64,000 nucleotides of DNA from Actinomycetota bacterium (GCA_018268575.1 JAFDWF010000226.1:1-64000), one strand, 5' to 3'; shown: positions 51,734 through 60,724, counted from the stretch's first letter. The notes: generated by a model not told the origin, from the letters alone. Translations and numbers: made by a program.

Positions 51734-52243
51734 CTAGAGGTCGTAGCGCGCCAGGTCGGCGTCGAGGCGTTCTCGGTCCTCGTCGCTCGGGCCCTCGACC
51801 TCGGGCCTGCGGTCCTCGCGCGAGCCCGCCGCCTTGCGCCATTTCCAGACCGCCAGGGCCAGCAGCACCACGGCGAGGGCGAAGGCGACGATCGGGACCA
51901 CGTAGGCGGAGAGGCTGAAGCCGCTGCCCTTCGGTTCGGCCAGCACCGCGTCGCCGTACTGGGCGACCAGCGCTTCCTTGATTTCTTCCTTGCTCTGGCC
52001 CTGCTTGACCAGCTTTTCGACGAAGGCCTTCTCGCGCGTCGCCTGCGGCGATTCGGCTAGCTCGAGCAGGGTCCCGCAGACCGGGCACATCACTTCCGAC
52101 TCGATTTCGTTCAGCTCGGTGCGCAGCGCGCTTGCCGCGGAGGCGGCGGTGGGGAGGATCAGCGCCGCGAGCGCCGCCAGGACGGCGAGCGCCATCGGCA
52201 ACCGCGCGACGCCCGCCCGCCGGCTCCTGCCCGCCGAGCTCAC
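51734..52243 (-). CDS. ccmH: Cytochrome c maturation protein CcmH
   Basis: 169 residues. A signal sequence is followed by ELNEIESEVMCPVCGTLLELAES with the CxxC pair (about residue 53), then a short helical domain (NFxx-type EEIKEALVAQYG) and a C-terminal membrane helix (about 113-135). CcmH keeps apocytochrome c reduced for haem attachment. It follows the ccmG-like gene with a 4-nt overlap. The other ccm genes are not in the window. Confidence 0.88.
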   Translation of the reverse strand: MSSAGRSRRAGVARLPMALAVLAALAALILPTAASAASALRTELNEIESEVMCPVCGTLLELAESPQATREKAFVEKLVKQGQSKEEIKEALVAQYGDAVLAEPKGSGFSLSAYVVPIVAFALAVVLLALAVWKWRKAAGSREDRRPEVEGPSDEDRERLDADLARYDL

Positions 52244-52770
52244 GCTTCCTTGCCCTTCGGCGGCAAGAGCGGCGCCACATGTTCTTCGAGGATCTTCGCG
52301 TCGACCGGGCCGTATTCGGCCCAGGCCAGTTTCCCGCTCGGTTCGAGCAGGTAGTTCTCAGGCACGCCAGTCGTGCCGAATTCGTGCCCGACTTCGCCGT
52401 TGCCGTCGTGCAGCAGCGGATAGTCGATGCCGTATTCCTTGGCGAACTTGGCGCCGTCGTCGCTGATGTCCTGGGTATCGATCCCGACCACGGTGAAGTT
52501 CCGGCCCGCGTGTTCGCCCTGGAACTTGGTCAGCGTCGGCGCCTCGTCCCGGCAGGGCACGCACCAAGAGGCCCAGAAGTTCACCAGCACCCACTTGCCG
52601 CGGTATTCCCTCAGCGAGCCCTTGCCCGGTTCATCGAGCTTCGGCAGCTCCGGCGAGGGTGCCGTCGCGCCCAGCGCGAGGCGCGAATTGCCTTTGCTGA
52701 GCAGGCCGAAGACGAGGAAGGCGACGACGGCCACAGCGAGGAAGACGGCGATGACGGAGCGCAGGCGCAC
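52240..52770 (-). CDS. Thiol-disulfide oxidoreductase of CcmG/ResA/TlpA type
   Basis: 176 residues. An N-terminal membrane anchor (IAVFLAVAVVAFLVFGLL) precedes an AhpC/TSA-like thioredoxin fold with NFWASWCVPCRDEAP (CxxC about residue 71) and the cis-Pro TTGVPENYLL. It probably reduces the apocytochrome c or CcmH disulfide outside the membrane. Translationally coupled to ccmH. Confidence 0.9.
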   Translation of the reverse strand: MRLRSVIAVFLAVAVVAFLVFGLLSKGNSRLALGATAPSPELPKLDEPGKGSLREYRGKWVLVNFWASWCVPCRDEAPTLTKFQGEHAGRNFTVVGIDTQDISDDGAKFAKEYGIDYPLLHDGNGEVGHEFGTTGVPENYLLEPSGKLAWAEYGPVDAKILEEHVAPLLPPKGKEA

Positions 52771-52877
52771 GACTCCAGAGACTACGTAAACCGGCTAACG
52801 GCCGGCTCAAGACAGGCCCGGAATCCGAGGCCCCAGAAGGATCCTCCGACCAGGTTTCTCGATAGAGTCGAGCTTCC

Positions 52878-53003
52878 GTGAACCTCGAACAGAAAATCGG
52901 GATCGGCTTCTGGATCTTCGTCGTCATCTTCCTCCTCTCGCAGATCCTCCTGGTCACGTTCGTGATCGCTTTCTTCCTCGGCCACTTCGTCTGGCCGCAG
53001 TGA
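52878..53003 (+). CDS. Small single-helix membrane protein
   Basis: 41 codons from GTG 52878: NLEQKIGIGFWIFVVIFLL then a long hydrophobic stretch ending FLGHFVWPQ. Codon use fits a real gene, and the helix is continuous (about residues 8-36). No good ribosome-binding site or homologue is recognised. It is divergent from the ccmG-like gene. Confidence 0.5.
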   Translation: MNLEQKIGIGFWIFVVIFLLSQILLVTFVIAFFLGHFVWPQ

Positions 53004-53171
53004 CCCGCCCGGCGCCTCACCTGGTGCCGCACTCTTCATTCATCTTGGCTCTCGGTCCGAGTGCCGCCACCTGTCGCTGATCCAGGCGCCCGACCTCGCG
53101 AGGACTGTGCGACCGTCATGTCCGCCGCTGTCGTGGCTCAGCCGGAGGGGCTCGCTATCATCGCTATCACG

Positions 53172-53405
53172 ATGGCTCAGCTGTTGGTCCGCGACATAGA
53201 GAGCGACGTGGTGCGCGAGTTGAAGCTCCGCGCCGCTCGCCATGGCCGCTCAGCCGAGGAGGAGCACCGCCAGATCCTTCGGCGGGCACTGCGCTCCAAC
53301 GGTGTCGGGCAAACTCTGAAGGAGCAACTGATGGCCATGCCCGCCGTGGGTGAGGACCGCGACTTCGAGCGTGCCCGGGATCGCGGTCGCCCGGTCGAGC
53401 TTTGA
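53172..53405 (+). CDS. FitA/VapB-like ribbon-helix-helix antitoxin
   Basis: 77 residues from ATG 53172. The N-terminal QLLVRDIESDVVRELKLRAARHGRSAEEEHRQILRRAL is a FitA-type ribbon-helix-helix DNA-binding domain, and the tail binds the toxin. The sequence GCTATCATCGCTATCACG just before the start contains a direct repeat (GCTATCA) that may be the operator. Overlaps the toxin start by 4 nt. Confidence 0.85.
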   Translation: MAQLLVRDIESDVVRELKLRAARHGRSAEEEHRQILRRALRSNGVGQTLKEQLMAMPAVGEDRDFERARDRGRPVEL

Positions 53406-53815
53406 GCTACCTGCTCGATACGAACGTCATCTCGGAGTTGCGCAAGGGCGAGCGCGCCGATCCGGGCGTTGCGGCGTGGTTTTCCGACCTCGACGACGAG
53501 GAGATCTTCTTCAGCGTCCTGACGATCGGCGAGATCCGCCGCGGGATCGAGGGCATCCGCCGCCGCGACTCCGACTCGGCCGCCGTCTTGGACAGCTGGC
53601 TGGCCCGCCTCACCGAGGCTCACGGTGAGCGCTTCCTATCCATCGATCGCGCGATCGCCGAGGAGTGGGGAAGGATGAACGTTCCCGATCCCCTCTCCGT
53701 CGTCGACGGCCTGTTGGCCGCGACGGCGAAGGTTCTCGGCCTGACGCTGGTGACCCGTGACGTCGGCGACGTGAAGGGCGCCGATGTCGATGTCTTCGAC
53801 CCATTCGGCGCCTGA
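53402..53815 (+). CDS. FitB/VapC-like PIN-domain toxin
   Basis: 137 residues from a TTG overlapping the antitoxin stop. YLLDTNVISELRKG (first Asp), VLTIGEIRRGI (Glu), DPLSVVDGLLAATAKVLGLTLVTRD (two Asp) complete the PIN active site. Probable RNase held in check by the upstream antitoxin. It lies at the left edge of the recombinase island beside tRNA-Gly. Confidence 0.88.
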   Translation: MSYLLDTNVISELRKGERADPGVAAWFSDLDDEEIFFSVLTIGEIRRGIEGIRRRDSDSAAVLDSWLARLTEAHGERFLSIDRAIAEEWGRMNVPDPLSVVDGLLAATAKVLGLTLVTRDVGDVKGADVDVFDPFGA

Positions 53816-53930
53816 GCCTGCCCTGGGATCGCAGCGTCGGCTCAGGTCGGGCGTCCGCCCGTTTGGCCTGAGATCCGCGAGCGAGGTCCCGGCGGTCGCG
53901 ACGTTCGGGATGGCTCTAGGATTGGCCCAC

Positions 53931-54003
53931 GCGGACGTAGCTCAGTTGGTAGAGCGCAAGCTTCCCAAGCTTGAGGTCGCGGGTTCGAGGCCCGTCGTCC
54001 GCT
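53931..54003 (+). tRNA. tRNA-Gly (CCC anticodon)
   Basis: Cloverleaf: acceptor GCGGACG with CGTCCGC (53996-54002), D-arm GCTC...GAGC with AGTTGGTA loop, anticodon stem CAAGC/GCTTG with loop TTCCCAA (anticodon CCC), and T-arm GCGGG-TTCGAGG-CCCGT. Discriminator T54003, no encoded CCA. It reads GGG glycine codons. Confidence 0.93.
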
Positions 54004-54151
54004 TCCTATCGCAGAGCCAAAAGCGGCCGATGACTGCCAGGGATCGTCACAGGTAGGAGCAGCGGTAGGAACAGGCGACGGCTTGGGCCCGTTGGTTCGA
54101 TCGCCCAAGAAGTACCTGCAAAATGCCGGAATCTCGGCGGTTTGAGCTCCA

Positions 54152-55981
54152 TCAGTCGGTTTCGACTCGGCTCCGGTGGCGTCCCGCACTCTGGCGAGGG
54201 GTCGCAGGCGGATCTCCGTCCCCGACCGGAGGCATTGCGATGGTCTCTTCCATGGAGCAGCCCGCGCACATCACGCTCAGTGGGACATCGAGGGGGCCTA
54301 CGTGGTCACCGAGAGGCGACCCGGAGGCGAGTTGGCGATCGCGCCCGATACCTCCTGGAAGGCGATGCTCGAAAGAACCGGATACGAGCGCCTTCAGTCG
54401 TATCTGGCCCGCATTCCGGTCGATTTCGACCGACAGGCGGAAGGCATCGAAGACCGCCCGGCGCATCTCCGGATCGGCGTCGGCGAGCGCCTCGCCAAGG
54501 TCGGGGACGCCGTCGAGCACCGAGCAGGCGTCGGCGAGGTCGACCGTGCCGACCTGCCGGTCGGTGGTCTTCAGTTCGGCGAGCGCGGCCTCGGCGACCT
54601 TGCGTTCCTGCTTGAGCGCCCGGATGCGGTCGCCGATCAGGACGGGATCGACGCCGTTCTCGATCGCGTCGAGCTGGCGTTGGATCCGCTGCTCGATCTC
54701 GCCGACCTCATGTGCGATCCGCCCGCGCTCCTCGCCGCCGTCCTCTCGAAGCTCGGCGGCAAGCTCCTTATGTTGGGCGCGGAAGTGGGCGAGGCGTCTC
54801 GGTCCGAAGACTCGGGATGCGAAGAAGGCGTCTATCACCTTGACCAAGGTGTCCTCGCGGACGTACTGCCATTTGCCATGACCGAGTGCCTCGGCCGCCT
54901 TGTCGCCGTAGCTGATCCGGTAGCAGCAGGCGTAGTAGGTGATCCCCTTGCGGCTCTTGCCGTGCATCCGCAGGGGGTTGTGGCCGGTGGCGCATTGGAC
55001 GACGCCGCGCAGCAGATAGGAGCGTTTCTGTTTGCCGCGCCGCCGCGACCCCTCGCTGCGGCCGCGCCTCGCGATCTCGGCCTGGGCCCGCTTGAACTGC
55101 TCCTCGCCGATGATCGCGTGATGGCGTTCGGTCGCCTCGACCCATTCCTCGGGCTTGCGACGGACCAGCGGGCCTCCGCCCTGCTTGACCGCCCGGAAGT
55201 CGAGCCGATTCCAGAAGAGGCGGCCGGTGTAGACGGGGTTCTGGAGGATCGCCCGCAGGGTGTTCTTCGACCATTTGCCCGCCGTGTTCCGCCTGGTGTC
55301 GACGTGGCTCGGCGGGGGAGGGCCGCCGGGCCGGTTCAGGTGATCGGCGATCTCCTTGTGGCCGGAGCCGGAGAGGAAGCAGTCGAAGATCTCGGCGATC
55401 ACCGGCGCCCGCTCGGGGTCGACGACGAGGCGCGACTTCTTGTCCCCGGCCCGCGCCCGGGCGGGGTCGGGGTGGGGCTCGTGGCGAAGCCGGTACCCGT
55501 AGGGGGCGCGGCCGCCGTTGCGGTAGCCCTGGCGCGTGTTCTCGGTCTGCCCGCGGCGGACCTCGCGACCGAGCTTCTCGACCTCGAACTGGTCGAGCGC
55601 CTGGAACATATGGCAGATCAGCCGTCCCTCGGGGCTGGTCTGGTCACCCGCGGTGAGCGCGTAGAAGACCTCGACTCCCGCCCGCGTCATCTCCCGCTCG
55701 TAGGTCAGCGCATGGAAGAGGTCGCGGCTGAGTCGAGAGGTCGCGTAGACGATCACCGCGTCGAAGCGGCGAGCGTCTGGATCCTTGGCCTCACGGACCA
55801 GTTCGCTCCATCCCACGCGGTCGTCTCGGCGACCCGCCTCCTGGTCGGTGAAGTCGCAGACGATCCGGCCGCCCAGCTCGGCCGCCTTCGCCTCGCACTC
55901 CCTGCGCTGGGACGGGAAGGAAAGGGTCGGATCCTGCTTGTCCTTGGTCGACAGCCGTCCGTACCAGGCGAACTTGCGCAT
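54152..55981 (-). CDS. Large serine recombinase
   Basis: 609 residues from ATG 55981 behind AAAGGAG. Resolvase domain (1-150) with catalytic Ser11 in WYGRLST and the YATSRLSRD arginines, a recombinase domain (about 160-280) with ILQNPVYTGRL, a zinc-ribbon region (about 345-385, CATGHNPLRM and YYACCYR) and a long coiled coil (about 405-500). This is the layout of phage-type integrases and excisionases. The C-terminal 60 or so residues are Gly/Pro-rich and unusual. It lies 148 bp from tRNA-Gly, pointing towards it. Confidence 0.9.
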   Translation of the reverse strand: MRKFAWYGRLSTKDKQDPTLSFPSQRRECEAKAAELGGRIVCDFTDQEAGRRDDRVGWSELVREAKDPDARRFDAVIVYATSRLSRDLFHALTYEREMTRAGVEVFYALTAGDQTSPEGRLICHMFQALDQFEVEKLGREVRRGQTENTRQGYRNGGRAPYGYRLRHEPHPDPARARAGDKKSRLVVDPERAPVIAEIFDCFLSGSGHKEIADHLNRPGGPPPPSHVDTRRNTAGKWSKNTLRAILQNPVYTGRLFWNRLDFRAVKQGGGPLVRRKPEEWVEATERHHAIIGEEQFKRAQAEIARRGRSEGSRRRGKQKRSYLLRGVVQCATGHNPLRMHGKSRKGITYYACCYRISYGDKAAEALGHGKWQYVREDTLVKVIDAFFASRVFGPRRLAHFRAQHKELAAELREDGGEERGRIAHEVGEIEQRIQRQLDAIENGVDPVLIGDRIRALKQERKVAEAALAELKTTDRQVGTVDLADACSVLDGVPDLGEALADADPEMRRAVFDAFRLSVEIDRNAGQIRLKALVSGSFEHRLPGGIGRDRQLASGSPLGDHVGPLDVPLSVMCAGCSMEETIAMPPVGDGDPPATPRQSAGRHRSRVETD

Positions 55982-56032
55982 CAGATGCTCCTTTCGGCGG
56001 GAATGCGCGGGTGCGGACGGTACCCTTGGACC

Positions 56033-56230
56033 GTGACCGCGAAGGAGAAATTGCTGCGGGAGGTGCTCGACCTCGACGAGGCGGAGGCGGCCCGCGCGCG
56101 GATCGTCGTCCCCGCCGACTCCGCCGAGCCGACGATGGTGGCGCTGCCCGAGGGCTGGGGGGAGACGCTGACCGGCGAGCCGATGCCCGACGTCGCCGCG
56201 GCGGTCCGGCGCTCGCGCGATTCCCACTGA
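56033..56230 (+). CDS. Probable antitoxin of a VapBC pair
   Basis: 65 residues from a GTG. Starts TAKEKLLREVLDLDEAEAARARIV, the pattern of short helical antitoxins paired with PIN toxins, then a Pro/Gly-rich tail (GWGETLTGEPMPD). It is divergent from the serine recombinase, with 51 bp between the starts, and precedes the PIN gene by 2 nt. Confidence 0.7.
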   Translation: MTAKEKLLREVLDLDEAEAARARIVVPADSAEPTMVALPEGWGETLTGEPMPDVAAAVRRSRDSH

Positions 56231-56232
56231 GC

Positions 56233-56643
56233 GTGCTCGTCGTCGACGCCAGCCTGGTGGTCGAGCTGTCGCTCGACCGGGCCGGTGAGCAGGTGAGCGC
56301 GGGTCTGGACGAGGAAGGCCGGCTGATCGCGCCGCCGCTCCTCTGGAGCGAGGTGCCCTCGGTCCTCCATGAGATGGCCTTCCGTGGCGACATCACCGAC
56401 GCGCTCGCCGAGCTTGCCTTGCGACGGTTCCTGGCCGGCAAACTCGCGATCACCGAGGAGCGGCCGGACGACCTCGCCGCCGCCGCGTGGCAGGTGGCCG
56501 AGGATTTCGGCTGGGCGAAGACCTACGACGCGGAGTACGTCGCCCTGGCGAAGTCGAGCGACTGCAGGCTGGTGACGGTCGACGGCCGCCTGCGCCGCGG
56601 TGCCGATCGGCTCGGCTTCGTCGTCACGCCCGCCGAGTTGTAG
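56233..56643 (+). CDS. VapC-like PIN-domain toxin
   Basis: 136 residues from a GTG. LVVDASLVVELSL (first Asp), LLWSEVPSVLHEMAF (Glu), KTYDAEYVALAKSSDCRLVTVDGRLRRG (Asp pair) are the PIN metal ligands. Likely RNase toxin of the module with the preceding antitoxin. It is carried inside the recombinase island, where such modules stabilise the element. Confidence 0.85.
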   Translation: MLVVDASLVVELSLDRAGEQVSAGLDEEGRLIAPPLLWSEVPSVLHEMAFRGDITDALAELALRRFLAGKLAITEERPDDLAAAAWQVAEDFGWAKTYDAEYVALAKSSDCRLVTVDGRLRRGADRLGFVVTPAEL

Positions 56644-56651
56644 CGCGGCGG

Positions 56652-56777
56652 TCATTCGCCGCCGCCGTCGGACCCGCGGCGTCGGCGGGCCGCCAGCAGA
56701 TCGAAGATCGCCTTGGCCTGTTCGCGTCGCAGTCGGGCGTCAAGCGCCGAGCCCGGCTGCGTGTACTCGATCGACAT
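56652..56777 (-). CDS. Possible small protein in the recombinase island
   Basis: 41 codons from ATG 56777 with AGGAGC 11 nt upstream: MSIEYTQPGSALDARLRREQ, then AKAIFDLLAARRRRG and an acidic-Gly end. An amphipathic, Arg-rich helix is visible. No family recognised; it may not be expressed. Confidence 0.35.
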   Translation of the reverse strand: MSIEYTQPGSALDARLRREQAKAIFDLLAARRRRGSDGGGE

Positions 56778-57311
56778 CTCCGGTCGAAGCTCCTGGGTCG
56801 GAGGTCCCTTGCGTCGGGGCGGGTCGCCATGTCTGCCTGCCGGCGACGACCTGCCTCCTACATGTCTGGTGCGTTGGACTCAGCCCGGTACGCACCACCG
56901 GTATAGGTCCTAAGTAGCGCATCTTTGCTCCTCTTTGGATCGGTGTCGGTCGGTGGAGCAGCGACAGGGCAAACGACAACTACGGGTTCGCGCTCGCGGC
57001 GCAACCGGCAAGTCGCAGGGGCGGCCATATAGCTCTTCGGGCTCGCGGCCCAACGGTCGCACGGCCTGCCCTTTTCATCTGCTCCGAGAGGGCCCGTCCC
57101 GGTCGGCCGAAGGTACGGCCGGGGCCGGACGACCCTCCGGGGCGCAGTTTTATGCCAGTAGCTCCACCCGAGTCAGAAAGCGAACAGACTTGGGGCTGCA
57201 TTGACCGCAAAGGCTCGGACCAGATTCCGATCCGCCGAGGACGTGACTGGATCGATAGGAAGGAAGGGGTCACGAGCTCGAGTCTCGTTCCGGGATTGGG
57301 AAAAGCGCTTC
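56778..57311. other. Gene-poor island end with a tRNA-3'-end-like remnant
   Basis: No convincing coding frame. Base composition is less GC-skewed than its surroundings. At 57272-57295 the sequence ACGAG-CTCGAGT-CTCGT-TCCGGGA folds as a T-arm followed by an acceptor 3' strand, without a matching 5' half nearby. It does not match the tRNA-Gly at 53931. It may be an attachment-site relic of another integration. CCGGTATAGGTCCTAAG at 56899 echoes the terminal repeat at 10603. Confidence 0.4.
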
Positions 57312-57971
57312 TCAGGCCAAATGGCCAATCTCATTGAAAGAGCGTAGGAGCCGGCGGCCGCTCGGGAAGACGATCAGGCGCGAGATCGAGCAGTTGTCGG
57401 CATGGACGAGGGAGAGCGGCTCCGCGCCGAGGGCCTGACTGCAGAGCTCCCCGATCGTCCCGCCGTGGCTCACCACCACCGCTGCCGCGCCGGGCCCCAC
57501 CGCGGCCACCACCCGGTCGAGCCCCGCTCGGATGCGACTCGAAAGGTCCGCGGCCGACTCCGCTCCGGGGATCGCGTCCCAGCGTTGCTCGACGAACGCG
57601 CGCCGGATCGCCGGATCTCCCGCCGCTGCCCTGAGCTGGTACCGGCCGCCCTCCATCTCACCGAAGTGGACCTCCGTTAGCTCCGGCACTTCGATCGGCT
57701 CGACGCAGATCGCGCGCGCCAAGGGCGCCGCGGTTTCAGCCGTCCGGCGGAGGGGCGTCACGAAGATCCCCGCGAGCGGCTCGCCGCGCAGCTTCGCCGC
57801 CACCGCACCTGCCTGGGCGATCCCCGTCCCGGTCAGGGTCGGATCGCCGCGGCCTTCGACGAGCGGAAACGACACCTCCGGCCGCGCGGGCTCGGTCGCA
57901 CCATGGCGGACGAGGATCAGTTCGGTCGCCCGCGGCGGCATCAGATACGGCACCTGGCTCACCGTCGGCAT
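57312..57971 (-). CDS. Histidine phosphatase superfamily (phosphoglycerate-mutase-like) protein
   Basis: 219 residues, with ATG codons at 1 and 11. ELILVRHGATEP carries the phospho-acceptor His (RHG), FVTPLRRTAETA the second Arg, EVHFGEMEGGRY the Glu, and VVSHGGTIGELCSQAL the second His. It is a phosphatase or mutase of unknown substrate. It flanks the catabolic cluster but is transcribed away from it. Confidence 0.9.
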   Translation of the reverse strand: MPTVSQVPYLMPPRATELILVRHGATEPARPEVSFPLVEGRGDPTLTGTGIAQAGAVAAKLRGEPLAGIFVTPLRRTAETAAPLARAICVEPIEVPELTEVHFGEMEGGRYQLRAAAGDPAIRRAFVEQRWDAIPGAESAADLSSRIRAGLDRVVAAVGPGAAAVVVSHGGTIGELCSQALGAEPLSLVHADNCSISRLIVFPSGRRLLRSFNEIGHLA

Positions 57972-58034
57972 CGATCCTGGAGCGGATCCGGCAGCACGTT
58001 TCCGCGTGGGCGTCGAATAGGCAGTTCGCAGATT

Positions 58035-58053
58035 ATTTGCCTCACGGGCAAAT
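58035..58053. promoter_or_regulatory. Operator-like palindrome before the SDR gene
   Basis: ATTTGCC-TCACG-GGCAAAT is a perfect 7-5-7 inverted repeat, 134 bp before the SDR start. It shares the core TTTGCC-N5-GGCAAA with the site at 59038-59064. Likely bound by the GntR/FadR-type regulator of this cluster. Confidence 0.6.
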
Positions 58054-58187
58054 CATGTTAATCTCTTCCGCGGGATGGCAATCCCGAAGGGAGTGGCGGC
58101 GCCTCGGCTGGATCCGCCGATGGGATCACCCGAGTCCTTCTGCCACCAGGACGGCGTGCAGATACGTCTTTTCACCGAAGGGAGTCA

Positions 58188-58952
58188 GTGAGTGTGAGCG
58201 CCGAACTCAGCGGCAACGTGCTGGTCACCGGAGGGTCCCGCGGGATCGGCCGCGCTTGCGCGCTTGCGGCCGCGCGGCGAGGTGCCGACGTGGCGATCAC
58301 CTACCTCGCCAACCGCGAGGCGGCGGAGGAGACCGCGGAGGAGATCCGTGCCCTCGGTCGTCGCGCCGCGGTCGTGCAGGGCGACGTCGGGGCGGTCGAC
58401 GACAACCCCCGGATGGTCGAGGAGGCGGTCGCCGAACTGGGCCCGCTTCGCTACCTGGTCGCCAACGCCTCGGGCAGCACGTCGGGGACGACCCGCGAGC
58501 TGACCGTGGAGGGCTGGGACCAGACGATCTCCTCCCACGCCCGCTCCCTGCTGCTGTTGGCACAGGCGGCGATGCCGTCGATGAGCGCCAACGGGGGAGG
58601 CTCGATCGTCGCGATCACCAGCCTCGGAACCAATCGAGCCTACAAAGGGTACGCCGGCCTGGGCGCCGCCAAAGCGGCGACCGAGAGCCTGGTTGTCTAC
58701 CTCGCGGTCGAGGGAGGTCCGGACGGGATCCGCGCGAACTGTGTCCGGCCAGGCGTCGTGATCACCGACCGGTTCAAGAAGAAACCGCGCTGGGAGGAGA
58801 TCGCCGCCGCGGCGGGCGAGAAGTCCCCGCTGGGAAGGGCCCTGACCCCCAACGAGATCGGTGATCCGGTCGCCTTCCTCCTCTCCGACGACGCCCGCAT
58901 GATCACCGGGCAAATGATCGCCGTGGACGCGGGCTTCGGGCTTCCTGGCTGA
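58188..58952 (+). CDS. Short-chain dehydrogenase/reductase
   Basis: 254 residues from GTG 58188 behind GAAGGGAG; GTG 58194 is also possible. NAD(P) motif VTGGSRGIGRAC, NNAG equivalent VANASGS, catalytic Ser in VAITSLGTNRAYKGY, and Tyr/Lys in YAGLGAAKAATE. The C-terminal MITGQMIAVDAGFGL is typical. The arrangement resembles FabL-type enoyl reductases and related SDRs. In this cluster an alcohol or enoyl oxidoreduction of a degraded carbon source is more likely. It shares its operator-like palindrome with the next gene. Confidence 0.88.
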   Translation: MSVSAELSGNVLVTGGSRGIGRACALAAARRGADVAITYLANREAAEETAEEIRALGRRAAVVQGDVGAVDDNPRMVEEAVAELGPLRYLVANASGSTSGTTRELTVEGWDQTISSHARSLLLLAQAAMPSMSANGGGSIVAITSLGTNRAYKGYAGLGAAKAATESLVVYLAVEGGPDGIRANCVRPGVVITDRFKKKPRWEEIAAAAGEKSPLGRALTPNEIGDPVAFLLSDDARMITGQMIAVDAGFGLPG

Positions 58953-59037
58953 GCTCCGAGGAGCCGGCTCGCGGCAGGACCGCGACGACGGCGATCTCCG
59001 TGTGCGGTCGTCGTTCGGCTACCCGCACACCCGTCCT

Positions 59038-59064
59038 CAGGTTTTGCCCGTGCGGCAAAACCTG
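59038..59064. promoter_or_regulatory. Operator-like palindrome before the FAD monooxygenase gene
   Basis: CAGGTTTTGCC-CGTGC-GGCAAAACCTG: 11-bp perfect arms, 5-bp spacer, 46 bp before the GTG. The core TTTGCC-N5-GGCAAA is identical to that at 58036-58052. Confidence 0.65.
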
Positions 59065-59110
59065 ATATCCTGATCGCGGGAACGCGGGGCTGACGGAAGG
59101 AGACGACGCT

Positions 59111-60724
59111 GTGGCCGAGGACCGGAAGATGGTGGATGTCGCGATCGTCGGGTTCGGACCGACGGGGGCGGCCTGCGCGAATCTGCTCGCTGCGGATCTG
59201 AGCGTGGTCGTGCTAGAGAAAGAGGCCGAGATCTACCCGCGCCAGCGCGGGATCACGGTCGATGACCACGCGATGCGGATCATCGCCGACATGGGTCTCT
59301 ACGAGGAGATCGCCCCGGATATGTACTCGGGCGTCCCCTTCACGATGATCGACGCCAAAGGCCGCGAGTTCAATCGGATCGTCCACGGGCCGAGTTCCAC
59401 GAACCGCTTGTCGACCGCGAACTTCTTCCACCAGCCGTGGTTCGAGGGAGCGTTGCGGAAGGGCGTCGAGGGACGCGACAACGTCGAGGTTCGTCTGGAT
59501 CGCGAGGTCGTCGGCGTGCGTCAGACGGGGGCGGGAGTCGAGCTGACGGTCCGTCGGCCGGGGGGCGGTGAGGAGGAGGAAACGCTCACGGCGAGATATG
59601 TCATCGGCTGTGACGGGGCCCGCAGCGTGGTCCGCAAAATGGCCAATATCAGGCTTTCGGGCTACAACTACGACGAGCCGTTCCTCGGCGTGCAGTGCCG
59701 GGTCAAGCGCCCCTTCTACAAGACGCCGCACTTCCGTTTCATCTGCGACCCCGATAGGCCGGGCGGCGAAATGCCGGCACCGGGTGGCCACTACCGCTTC
59801 GAGTTCATGTTGAAAGAGGACGAGGTCGACAGGATCGAGGAGCCCGAAAACGTCTGGAAGATCCTGGCCGAGCGCGGCGTAGGTCCTGAGGACGTCGAGA
59901 TCCAAGGCAGTTGGGTGTACCGCTTCCACGCCCGCCAGGCAGACCGCTGGCGCAACGGCCGGCTGTTTCTCGCCGGGGACGCGGCGCATCTGATGCCCCC
60001 GTTCATCGGCCAAGGCATCACTTCCGCCTTCCGGGACGTCTCCAACCTAAGTTGGAAGCTGGCGGCCGTCCTCCGTGGGCAGGCCGATGAGAGCCTGCTC
60101 GATACATACGAAAGTGAGCGCGCCCTGCACGTCAAGGCGCTCACCGACGAAGCGGTGAAAGTCGGCCGGCTGGTCGTGCCGTCGAACCGTCGGGTGGCGT
60201 CGGTGACCACCGGATCCCTGCGCCTCCTCACCCGGATCCCCGGAGTCACGTCCCTGCTCAGCCGGGTCGCCACCAAACCGATGGCGATCGGCCCTGGCTT
60301 CCGGCGGGAGTCCCGCTCTTCCTGGAGCGGACATCTGATGCCGCGGGTCGACGTTACCTCGCCCGGGAGTCGGGAACTGCGACCGATCGACGAGGCACTG
60401 GGCGCCGGGTTCGCGATCCTCGGCCTTGACCTCGACCCACGGACCGAGCTGGGCGCCGACTTTGCCAGTGCCTGGGCGCTGGTCGAGCCGCGCTATCTCC
60501 GGGTGCGGCCGATCTCGCGCAGTGTCGAGGAGGGCGAGATCGGGGATCCGGTGAACGAGCTCTACGACTGGTTTAGCGCCAAGGGCGCCTCGATCGTCGT
60601 GATCAGGCCGGATCGGTACATCTACGCCGTCGGCAACCCCGGCGACGAGGAGCTCATGCCGCTGCCGGGACTGCTCACGAAAGGCAGCGGTCGCCAGGCG
60701 GACGCGGCCGTCGCAGTCGGCTGA
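59111..60724 (+). CDS. FAD-dependent aromatic-ring monooxygenase (MhpA-like)
   Basis: 537 residues from a GTG behind GGAAGGAG. FAD site VAIVGFGPTGAACANLL, the DG motif YVIGCDGARSVVRK and the second FAD contact GRLFLAGDAAHLMPPFIGQG define the class A flavoprotein hydroxylases. The overall layout is closest to 3-(3-hydroxyphenyl)propionate hydroxylase. It would hydroxylate a phenolic acid with NAD(P)H and O2. No ring-cleavage dioxygenase is in the window, so the substrate is open. Confidence 0.88.
   Translation: MAEDRKMVDVAIVGFGPTGAACANLLAADLSVVVLEKEAEIYPRQRGITVDDHAMRIIADMGLYEEIAPDMYSGVPFTMIDAKGREFNRIVHGPSSTNRLSTANFFHQPWFEGALRKGVEGRDNVEVRLDREVVGVRQTGAGVELTVRRPGGGEEEETLTARYVIGCDGARSVVRKMANIRLSGYNYDEPFLGVQCRVKRPFYKTPHFRFICDPDRPGGEMPAPGGHYRFEFMLKEDEVDRIEEPENVWKILAERGVGPEDVEIQGSWVYRFHARQADRWRNGRLFLAGDAAHLMPPFIGQGITSAFRDVSNLSWKLAAVLRGQADESLLDTYESERALHVKALTDEAVKVGRLVVPSNRRVASVTTGSLRLLTRIPGVTSLLSRVATKPMAIGPGFRRESRSSWSGHLMPRVDVTSPGSRELRPIDEALGAGFAILGLDLDPRTELGADFASAWALVEPRYLRVRPISRSVEEGEIGDPVNELYDWFSAKGASIVVIRPDRYIYAVGNPGDEELMPLPGLLTKGSGRQADAAVAVG

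Noticed and set aside
53931..54003. tRNA-Gly as the attachment site of the serine recombinase
   Set aside because: I found no duplicate of its 3' end within the island, and large serine recombinases usually do not use tRNA genes. Proximity alone is not enough.
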